Origin: DASQHW01 sp963837155
Lineage (GTDB): Bacteria > Actinomycetota > Acidimicrobiia > IMCC26256 > PALSA-610
Reading direction: 5' to 3'
Assembly: GCA_963837155.1 (NCBI GenBank)
Contig: CAWIMB010000002.1
Coordinates: forward strand, 1,302,001 to 1,366,000
DNA: 64,000 nt
Positions 54,517 to 62,028 of the stretch are shown piece by piece. The notes under the pieces were generated by a model. The model was not told the DNA's origin and made no database searches. It was given only the letters and a program-made list of their open reading frames with translations. The position numbers and the translations under genes are program-made. Positions within the stretch are counted from its first letter, which is position 1. Every line of letters starts with the position of its first letter.

Positions 54517-56987
54517 ACGCGCACTGACCGCAACGCGTGGGGTGCCACCGTCATCGAGATGGTGCGCCTGTCGTGCGCGATGCGATTGCCATCCGGTGTC
54601 TCGTCGAGCCGGACGGCGGTCGCGTCCGCGATGTCGAAGCCGAACCGGAGCGCGATCTCGTCGGGGTCGTCGCTCGGGTTCAACACGCGCACCACGATCC
54701 CGTTGCCGTCCGCTGCCGGTTTGCAGGCCGAGAGGATCGACGCGGTCGCATCGAGTTGCAGGAGCGACAGACCATCTGCGAGCAGCGGACCGTCGTCGCC
54801 GAGCACACCCCACATGCCGGTCTCGGCGGCGCGCGCGTCAGCTGGCGTCGCGGCGATGGTGATCGTCGCGCGGATCTTGCCCTTCACCTGGGCGCCGGGC
54901 GCCGGCATCTCGGGCCCGGCAGGCATCGGACGGGTCCGCAGCTCGAGTCGCGCGAGCGCGCCGACGCTGCGCACGAGCGTGACCAGGATGTCGCCGGCGG
55001 GCGTGACCTCGGCCTCGGGCAGCCCGGGCGCGCCAATCGTGAGGCCGTTCGCGCTGATCCACCCCTGGTGCGGGAACGTGGGCGGCGCGCCGTGGACCCA
55101 ATCCGCATCGTCGACAGCGTCGGTCGTTCGGCGCGCAGTGTCGAACGTCGTCGCCGCGTCGTGCGTGTGGACGGGCGCACCGGTAGGGAAGCGCAGCCGC
55201 AGGCGATGATCCTTCGCCCGATTGTCGAGCGTGACTGCGCAGCGGACGAACGGCACGCCCGGTGCGACGAGCGCTTCGACGAGCAGCGTCCCGATGCCTT
55301 CGAGCTCCCGCGTGACCCGCAAGCGCGAGATCCCCGACGCGTGCTGCATTCTTTGCACCGCGGTCGTCGCCGCCACCGTGCGCGGCGGATCGGGATCGGC
55401 GTCGTACGAGTCACCCCGGTCGATGCAGTCCTCGATGCCGAACAGGCCGTTGTATGTACGTCCGGCGATCGTGCACGAGAGCGTGCCGTCGTCGGCGGCT
55501 GTTATCGCGATGCCGCCGCCTTCGATGTCACGGCCGTCGTCCTGGTGATCGGGCGACGGATCGGCCGGCACGAGCGAGTAGCGCCGGCAGCCGAACGCCG
55601 GAACGTCGCGCGCGATGAGCTCGACGTCGAGCCCGCCGACACCGGGAAGGAAGCGCACACGCGTCGGATCATCGCTCGCCACGACCCGCACCGGCGAACC
55701 ATCCACGGTGAGCCCACCGAAGCCCGGCATCGAGAGCGGGTGCATGTCGAAGCGGCTCACGCTCATGCGCCACGGCGGAAACGGTTCGAGCGGCACGAGC
55801 ACAACGTCCGTGCGCGTCTCCGCGGAGGCGTTGAAGACGACGACGTCCTGGCCCTCGCGCCACGGCGTGTCGCGTGTTGCGTTGCGTCCGCTGAGTCGTT
55901 CCAGCACGCGGATTACGGTCGCCCGGCCGACGCCTTCGGCGTCGTCAAAGCGCGCAACCATCCGCTCGTGCACGCGATCGAGCGAGCAGCCACCGATCGA
56001 GTCGTGCGCCTGGTTCTGGAGCAGTGCCTGCCACGCCCGGGCGAGCGCCGGCCGTTCGTCCGCCAGCCCGAGCACGTGCCCGAAGGCGGCCCACGGCTCG
56101 GCCCAGCCGGTCAGGAGTTGCTCGACGGCCCGGTTTCGCAGTTTGAGCGGCATGCGCGACGACCACACGCCCGGCAACAAGTTCGTGGTGCGCGCGCCGG
56201 CCAGATCGCCGCGCCATTCCGGGAGCGTGTCGGGCGCAGGCAGTGCTGCAGCCGCGTCGTCGAGCAGCGCCCGTTGCGCGCCCACCTTCTCGGCGAACGT
56301 GGCAGTTGTCGTATCCGCCGGCAGGTGATCGAAACCGTTCATCAACAGCACGGGCCCGACGCCCGCACGCGCGAGCCGGTCGATGACTCCCTCGAGTCGT
56401 TGCACGGTGGCGGCGACATCCGCGTCCGCATCGAGGCCGGCGGCGCCGAAGTAGCCCTCGCCCAGATACCAGGCGCGCACGACGCTGCCGTCGGGCGCTC
56501 GCCATCGATAGAGCGGCGCGAGCGTGTCGATCTCGCTCCCGTTGCCGCGCCAGTAGATGAACGGGTCGAGACCGAAGCCGGCAAACAGCTGCGGGAACTG
56601 CGCCGGGTGCCCGAACGAGTCGGGCACGTACGCAACTCGCGAGGAGCCGCCGAACGCGTCGGCCATCGCGCGTCCGTGAAGCAGGTTGCGCACGTGCGTC
56701 TCGCCCGCGGGGAGCAACGAGTCGGGCTGGACGTACCACGGCCCGGCGGCCAGTCGCCGCGTACGTACGCCCGCAGTGATCGCGTCGCGGCGCGCCGGAC
56801 GTATCTCCAGGTAGTCGTCGAGCACGATCGTTTGGCCGTCGAGCACGAAGCGGAATCCGGGATCCGCATCGAGTTGATCGAGCACCGCATCGATCGCGTC
56901 GACCAGGCGCCCGCGGAACACCTCGAACGACCGGTACCACTCGCGGTCCCAATGGAAATGGGAGACGAGGAAGATTTCTGCCGTCAC
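54402..56987 (-). CDS. Glycoside hydrolase family 38 (alpha-mannosidase-like)
   Basis: 861 residues. N-terminal catalytic domain starts IFLVSHFHWDREWYRSFEVF (HxHWDREW zinc motif); the nucleophile Asp is in VAYVPDSFGHPAQFPQLF; a second zinc His is likely in ALLQNQAHDSIGGCSLDRVH. The C-terminal half is a beta-sandwich domain. GH38 enzymes cleave alpha-mannosides with retention. The start overlaps the hydantoinase A stop (ATGA). The final ~40 residues overlap drrB and read unlike a sandwich strand, so the true stop may be near 54516. Confidence 0.88.
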   Translation of the reverse strand: MTAEIFLVSHFHWDREWYRSFEVFRGRLVDAIDAVLDQLDADPGFRFVLDGQTIVLDDYLEIRPARRDAITAGVRTRRLAAGPWYVQPDSLLPAGETHVRNLLHGRAMADAFGGSSRVAYVPDSFGHPAQFPQLFAGFGLDPFIYWRGNGSEIDTLAPLYRWRAPDGSVVRAWYLGEGYFGAAGLDADADVAATVQRLEGVIDRLARAGVGPVLLMNGFDHLPADTTTATFAEKVGAQRALLDDAAAALPAPDTLPEWRGDLAGARTTNLLPGVWSSRMPLKLRNRAVEQLLTGWAEPWAAFGHVLGLADERPALARAWQALLQNQAHDSIGGCSLDRVHERMVARFDDAEGVGRATVIRVLERLSGRNATRDTPWREGQDVVVFNASAETRTDVVLVPLEPFPPWRMSVSRFDMHPLSMPGFGGLTVDGSPVRVVASDDPTRVRFLPGVGGLDVELIARDVPAFGCRRYSLVPADPSPDHQDDGRDIEGGGIAITAADDGTLSCTIAGRTYNGLFGIEDCIDRGDSYDADPDPPRTVAATTAVQRMQHASGISRLRVTRELEGIGTLLVEALVAPGVPFVRCAVTLDNRAKDHRLRLRFPTGAPVHTHDAATTFDTARRTTDAVDDADWVHGAPPTFPHQGWISANGLTIGAPGLPEAEVTPAGDILVTLVRSVGALARLELRTRPMPAGPEMPAPGAQVKGKIRATITIAATPADARAAETGMWGVLGDDGPLLADGLSLLQLDATASILSACKPAADGNGIVVRVLNPSDDPDEIALRFGFDIADATAVRLDETPDGNRIAHDRRTISMTVAPHALRSVRVHTLRRYIDTATGAATAMMPTLHASDASTLPVEANWPP

Positions 56988-59044
56988 ACCGCGATGACGT
57001 AGTTGCCGAATCCGTCGAGCTCGGCGCTCGCGCCGGGCGGTATGACGATGACCGTGAACGGTTCCTCGACGAGCGCCGGCCCCTCGATGCGCGCGCCTGC
57101 GGCGAATGCGCCGCCGTCGTACACGGGTGTCGCGACGAAGCCGTCGCCCAAGTACGCGTCGCGCGTGCCCTTACGAGCCTTGCTCGCGTCGGCGGTCGCG
57201 CCGGTCTCCGCAAAGTGGTCCGGCTTGGGGGTGTGCCCGCGCGCGATCGCTCGGACACCGCGGAGCACAGGCTGTTGCGAGCGGAAGCAGAAGCCGCGCT
57301 GAGCCTCGTGCTGATCGTGGAATCGCTCGGCGAGATCGAGCAATCCCGGTTCGTCGAGGGTGACGCCTTCCGGCACTGGCACGCTCATGTCAAAATTCTG
57401 GCCCGGATAACACATCTGCGCGTAGAGGGATCGGTCGAGGTCGGCGACCGCAAGGCCGGTCGGCTCGAGCTCCTTGCCGACTTCCTGCAACAGGTCGGTC
57501 ATCAGGTCGTGCACGCGGCCGAGGTCGACCTGCGACAGCGGTGTGACGTACGAGCGCACGAGATCGACGACGTAGTCCGCGACCAGCACACCCAGCGCAC
57601 TGAAGGCCGGGGCCGCCTTCGGGACCATGATGCGGTTCACGCCCAGCTCGCGCGCTATCGCGGCGGCGTGCACCGCGCCGTTGCCGCCGTACGCGATCAG
57701 CGACAGGTCACGAGGGTCGGCCCCATGACCGGCCAGTACCTTGCGCGTCGCGTTCGCCATGTTGGCGTTGACGATTCGTTCGATGCCCCATGCGGCCTCC
57801 GTCACGTCGAGGCCGAGCGGCTCGGCGACGTCCCGGTTGATCGCAGCACGCGCCGCCTCGACATCGAGATGCATGCGACCACCCGCGAACGCGTCGGCCG
57901 GGAGGTATCCGAGCACCGCGTCGGCGTCGGTCACCGTCGGGTGCGTGCCGCCCCGCTGGTAGCAGACGGGTCCGGGCACGGACCCGGCCGACTCGGGACC
58001 GACGAGCAACGCGCCCTGGCGGACGCGCGCGATCGAGCCGCCACCCGCACCGACGCTCTGCACGTCGACCATCGGGAGCCCGATGTAGTAGCGGTACCGC
58101 CAATTCCAGTCGGTCTTGATCTCAGGCCGGCCGTTGCGGACGAGGCAGATGTCGAAGCTCGTGCCACCCATGTCGACGGCGATGAAGTCGCCGGCCTGGG
58201 CCGCGCGGGAGGCAAGCGTGGCGCCCATCACGCCACCGGTCGGACCGCTCGCCAGCAACGTGACCGCGCGCCGAGCGACATAGTCAGGCGGCATCACGCC
58301 GCCGGTCGACTGCATGATCAGCAGCGGACCGGTGTAACCCGCCCGCCGCAACTTCTCCTGCAGGCTCGCCGTATAGCCGGCGATGCGCGGCGCGACATAG
58401 GCGTTCACGAGCGTCGTCGACACGCGTTCGAACTCCGGGCCACGCGGCATGACCTCGTGTGACAACGAGATGTGCTCGACGTCGGGAAACTCCTCGAGGA
58501 TGATCTCGCGCGTGCGGCGTTCGTGATCCGCATTGACGAACGAGAACAGGTACATGACGGCGATCGAACGCACGCCGAGCTTCTTCAAGCGTTGCACGCC
58601 GCGCCGGACCGCGTCCTCGTCGAGCGGGAGGAGCACATTGCCTTCGAAGTCCATGCGCTCGCGGATCGGGATGCGCGCCCGCCGGCGGGCGATGGGTTCC
58701 GGTCCCGGATAGTTCGGATCCCAGATCTCTTCCTTGTGACATCGGCGGAGCTCGATCTCGTCGCGATGCCCTTCGGTGACGAGCAGCCCCGTCGGTGCAC
58801 CGTTCATCTCGATCATCGTGTTGTCGGCGGTGGTCGTGCCGTGCACGAGGATCTCGAGCTCGCCACAGAACGTCGTGAGCTCGCTGTCGAAGCGTTCGGC
58901 CAGCTGTTGCAAGCCGTTCATCACACCCGTCGACTGGTCGTCGAGTGTGGTCGGCGTCTTGTCGATGACTACCTCGCCGTCGGGCGTGATGCAGAGGAGA
59001 TCGGTGAACGTCCCGCCGACGTCAACGCCAACTCGAAAGCCCAC
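56984..59044 (-). CDS. Hydantoinase/oxoprolinase family protein, subunit A (HyuA-like)
   Basis: 686 residues. Actin/hexokinase-like ATPase motifs: FRVGVDVGGTFTDLLCITPD at the start, LVHGTTTADNTMIEMNGAPT, the family's IAVDMGGTSFDICLVRNGRP, and GGGSIARVRQGALLVGPESA. With subunit B it forms an ATP-dependent amidase or a carboxylase (N-methylhydantoinase, 5-oxoprolinase, acetone/acetophenone carboxylase); no third subunit is seen, favouring the hydantoinase/oxoprolinase type. Three bases after the B subunit. Confidence 0.9.
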   Translation of the reverse strand: MGFRVGVDVGGTFTDLLCITPDGEVVIDKTPTTLDDQSTGVMNGLQQLAERFDSELTTFCGELEILVHGTTTADNTMIEMNGAPTGLLVTEGHRDEIELRRCHKEEIWDPNYPGPEPIARRRARIPIRERMDFEGNVLLPLDEDAVRRGVQRLKKLGVRSIAVMYLFSFVNADHERRTREIILEEFPDVEHISLSHEVMPRGPEFERVSTTLVNAYVAPRIAGYTASLQEKLRRAGYTGPLLIMQSTGGVMPPDYVARRAVTLLASGPTGGVMGATLASRAAQAGDFIAVDMGGTSFDICLVRNGRPEIKTDWNWRYRYYIGLPMVDVQSVGAGGGSIARVRQGALLVGPESAGSVPGPVCYQRGGTHPTVTDADAVLGYLPADAFAGGRMHLDVEAARAAINRDVAEPLGLDVTEAAWGIERIVNANMANATRKVLAGHGADPRDLSLIAYGGNGAVHAAAIARELGVNRIMVPKAAPAFSALGVLVADYVVDLVRSYVTPLSQVDLGRVHDLMTDLLQEVGKELEPTGLAVADLDRSLYAQMCYPGQNFDMSVPVPEGVTLDEPGLLDLAERFHDQHEAQRGFCFRSQQPVLRGVRAIARGHTPKPDHFAETGATADASKARKGTRDAYLGDGFVATPVYDGGAFAAGARIEGPALVEEPFTVIVIPPGASAELDGFGNYVIAV

Positions 59045-59047
59045 GAC

Positions 59048-60868
59048 TTACCGGCGTGAGGCGCGCTCGCGCGCCGTGGCGTTCTCGTCGACGGCGAGCG
59101 TGAGCTCCTCGAGCGAGCCCGTGAGCACGACGCCGTAGTCGCGTTGCGCACCTTCCATCGACACGTATTCGTCGAGGACGTCGTCGAGTACCGCTTGCGG
59201 GTCGCGTTCCATCGGATCGCCCCACCCGCCGCCACCGCCGTAGTCGTACATGATGCGTTCGCCGGCGTGAATCGGCTCCCACTCGGCGGTGTGCTTCACC
59301 TTGAACGGGTTGTCGCTGCCGTAGCGGATGATCATCTCGTTCGGCGCACCGCCGACACCGCCGCAGATCCCCGGCATCGGGTATTTCATGCCGACCACAT
59401 ACGTGTACACCTTCGCGTCGACGCGCACTTCCTTCTCGTAGTGCGAACCGCAGATGCCGCGCCATTGCCCGGGACCACCGGAGTCGGTGCGATAGTCCCG
59501 GCTCCACTGCACGTGCGGGTAAAGCGACTCGTTGATCTCGGCCGTCGCCTTCCACAGGTTGCCGAAGCTGGCGTTGAGCGCGCCCCACGCGTCCATGCCC
59601 TTCGACGCGTTGCACCAGCCCGCGTACACCTCAGCCGAGTGGTCGGTGAACGACGCGCCCGTGCGCGGATCGACGCCGACGATGATCGTCGGGATACCGG
59701 TCTTGTACGTCTGCGGCACGGCCCGCTCGGGCAAGACGTGCTGCATCGCCACCGCAATGACCTCGCCGACGTCGGCTCCCGGATGGTGCGTGCCGGCCGA
59801 CACCGGCTTGCCCGGGTCGGGGTTGAGCACGCAGCCCTTGGGCACGACGAGCTTGATCTGTTCGAAGAACCCCTCGTTCTTCGGGATCTCGGGATCCATC
59901 ATCGCCGCGATCTGGCCGACGGTGTAGCCACGCGTGTTGCCGTACGTCGACCACGCCTGCAGCTCCGGACGCGCGTCCGAGCCGGTGTAGTCGATGGTGA
60001 GCTGATCACCCGCGACCGTGACCTTCACGTGCAAGTGCACGTCGGGGTTGCCGAGCGGGTCGTGGTCGACGTACGCGTCGGCCTCGTACTCGCCGTCGGG
60101 CCATTGCGCGACTTCCTCGCGGAAGCGGCGGGCTGCGTAGTCGATCATGTAGTCGACGGATTCTTCGACCGCGTTCGCGCCATACCGGTCGATCATGTCG
60201 CCGAGGCGTCGCGCCGCGAGCTGGGCGGCACCGATCTGCGCGCGCAAGTCGCCGATGTAGCTCGGGATGCGGTTATTCGCTTGAAGCGCGTAGAGCACAT
60301 CGCGTCGCTCGATGCCGCGGTCGATCACCTTGACGACCGGCCAGCGCACGCCTTCGCCCCAGATGTCGCCGGCGGTGATGTTGTAACCGCCGGGGACGCC
60401 GCCACCGGTGTCGCCGTGGTGACATTGAATGCTCGCGATCAACACCATGCGCCGGCGCCCGGGTGTGCTCGGGTCATCGGCGAACACGGGAGCGAACACG
60501 TTGTAGTCGGGGAGATGTCCGCCACCGTGATACGGATCGTTCGCGGCGAACACGTCGCCTTCGCGGAATTCCTCGACGCCGAGGAACTCGAGCGCGAAGC
60601 GCACCGGCAGTGTCGACGTGAGCATGAACTGCGGAATCCCGACGCTCAGTGCGGCGAGTCGTCCGTGCGCGTCGAGCACCGTGGCGTTGCGTTCGTTGGA
60701 CTGGTTGAGAATGGGAGTGGTCGCTGTACGCGACACGTACTCGGCCATCTCGAAGCAGACGGTCTCCATGCCACCCCGGATGACCTCGGCGGTGACCGGA
60801 TCGACGGTCGGTGCGTCCGAGATGCGCCCACGGCTCCCGGCGAGCCGGACGAGATCAACGTTCGTCAT
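59048..60868 (-). CDS. Hydantoinase B/oxoprolinase family protein, subunit B (HyuB-like)
   Basis: 606 residues. Family blocks: DPVTAEVIRGGMETVCFEMA at the start, FAANDPYHGGGHLPDYNVFA, QCHHGDTGGGVPGGYNITAG and a C-terminal YDYGGGGGWGDPMERDPQ. It partners the HyuA gene directly downstream. First gene of the HyuB-HyuA-GH38 run; its start faces the secreted-protein gene over a 127-base gap that shows no clear promoter. Confidence 0.9.
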   Translation of the reverse strand: MTNVDLVRLAGSRGRISDAPTVDPVTAEVIRGGMETVCFEMAEYVSRTATTPILNQSNERNATVLDAHGRLAALSVGIPQFMLTSTLPVRFALEFLGVEEFREGDVFAANDPYHGGGHLPDYNVFAPVFADDPSTPGRRRMVLIASIQCHHGDTGGGVPGGYNITAGDIWGEGVRWPVVKVIDRGIERRDVLYALQANNRIPSYIGDLRAQIGAAQLAARRLGDMIDRYGANAVEESVDYMIDYAARRFREEVAQWPDGEYEADAYVDHDPLGNPDVHLHVKVTVAGDQLTIDYTGSDARPELQAWSTYGNTRGYTVGQIAAMMDPEIPKNEGFFEQIKLVVPKGCVLNPDPGKPVSAGTHHPGADVGEVIAVAMQHVLPERAVPQTYKTGIPTIIVGVDPRTGASFTDHSAEVYAGWCNASKGMDAWGALNASFGNLWKATAEINESLYPHVQWSRDYRTDSGGPGQWRGICGSHYEKEVRVDAKVYTYVVGMKYPMPGICGGVGGAPNEMIIRYGSDNPFKVKHTAEWEPIHAGERIMYDYGGGGGWGDPMERDPQAVLDDVLDEYVSMEGAQRDYGVVLTGSLEELTLAVDENATARERASRR

Positions 60869-60995
60869 GCGGATCTCCTCGACCTGACGTGACCGTCAGA
60901 GAGTGTAGTGGTGCGAGCGGGACGGGTCTCGGGTGTGTAGTGTCAAGTGTTCGGACGCCGATCGGGCCGATCGGGCCTAAGTGTGGGGGAGACTC

Positions 60996-61973
60996 ATGCG
61001 CAAGTTGAAGGTTGGAATCGTCGCGATCGTGGTCGCGGCAAGCGCTCTCCTGGTCGGAGCCGCGCCGAGCGGGGCTGCGACCACGACCGAGGTGATCCGC
61101 CAGCTCGACGTCAATACGTGGTTCGGCGGCAACGAAGGCCCCGGCGGATCCGTGGGCGACGTCAAGCTCGTTCCCGGCCCGGCGATCCCGCCGGTCGGCA
61201 CCGGAAGCGCGCAGCTCACCGTCGACTCGACTGGCCGCGCCACGGTCGGTACGAACGAGTTCGCGGGGACGCCCCTCGCCTCGATCACCGACCTCGAGTT
61301 CGAGGGTTACGTCGTCGGCGGTACGACGAACCAACTCGTGCTCGGGTTCGACGTCGACTATGACGCGACCGACGCGAGCACCGCGTATCAAGGCCGGCTG
61401 GTGTTCGTCCCGGCGACGAACCCGCCTCCCGACGCGTGGCGGAACCTGAACACGTTCACCGATGGCACCTGGTTCGCGAGCCAGGCACCTGGCAACGCGA
61501 CGTGCAACCAAGGTACGCCGTGCACGTGGGCGCAGGTGCTGCTCGCGTTCCCGAACGCCGGGATCCGCAACGACTCGATCCAGAAGGGTGCGTTCCTCGC
61601 TCGCCTCGGCGGGCCGATCTCGGGCGGCGCCACGGCGTATGTCGACAACATCCGGCTCTCGACCGCGTCCGACACGCACATCATCGACTTCGAGCCGGGC
61701 GGCTCGGTCACCCCGTCGGTCGGACCGATGGGCACGAACGTCACTGCCGACGGCTTCGGGTTCAAGCCCAAGGCCAAGGTGACGGCGCACTACTACACGT
61801 CGACGAAGAAGAAGGTCCTGCTGTGCAGGACGACCGCGAACGCCAGCGGTGAAGCGCTCTGCGCGGGAACGATCCCGACCACCGTCAAGAAGGCGGGCCC
61901 GGCAGGCGCACACCGCGTGCGCATCAAGGGCGGCAAGGTCGAATACAACGTCGACTTCGTCCTGACGCCGTAA
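60996..61973 (+). CDS. Secreted protein of unknown function
   Basis: 325 residues from ATG 60996, with a strong GGGGGA upstream. Sec signal peptide: VGIVAIVVAASALLVGAAPS, cleavage after AGA/SGA-type site before ATTTEV. The mature part looks beta-rich (GTGSAQLTVDSTGRATVGTN, LVLGFDVDYDATDASTAYQG); a Cys pair in NATCNQGTPCTW may form a disulfide; the last 100 residues resemble an Ig/IPT-like domain (GPMGTNVTADGFGFKPKAKV) seen in Acidimicrobiia surface proteins. Not otherwise recognised. Confidence 0.78.
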   Translation: MRKLKVGIVAIVVAASALLVGAAPSGAATTTEVIRQLDVNTWFGGNEGPGGSVGDVKLVPGPAIPPVGTGSAQLTVDSTGRATVGTNEFAGTPLASITDLEFEGYVVGGTTNQLVLGFDVDYDATDASTAYQGRLVFVPATNPPPDAWRNLNTFTDGTWFASQAPGNATCNQGTPCTWAQVLLAFPNAGIRNDSIQKGAFLARLGGPISGGATAYVDNIRLSTASDTHIIDFEPGGSVTPSVGPMGTNVTADGFGFKPKAKVTAHYYTSTKKKVLLCRTTANASGEALCAGTIPTTVKKAGPAGAHRVRIKGGKVEYNVDFVLTP

Positions 61974-61983
61974 CACGTTTCCT

Positions 61984-62024
61984 ATGCGTCTGTGAGCAGC
62001 GTTCTTCGCTGCTCACAGACGCAT
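61984..62024. terminator. Perfect bidirectional hairpin between convergent genes
   Basis: An 18-base perfect stem (ATGCGTCTGTGAGCAGCG and its complement) with a five-base loop TTCTT. It sits 10 bases after one stop and five bases before the other gene's stop, the place for a shared terminator. No U-run follows on either strand, as is common for terminators of high-GC actinobacteria. Confidence 0.7.
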
Positions 62025-62028
62025 CACT

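Noticed and set aside
54537..57002. Long plus-strand open frame (821 codons) antisense to the GH38 gene
   Set aside because: Its composition (Arg/Asp/Val/His-rich, no motifs) is the mirror of a high-GC codon pattern; the minus strand has full GH38 motifs.
59144..60892. Plus-strand 582-codon frame opposite HyuB
   Set aside because: Shadow of the HyuB codon pattern with no recognisable motif or ribosome site.
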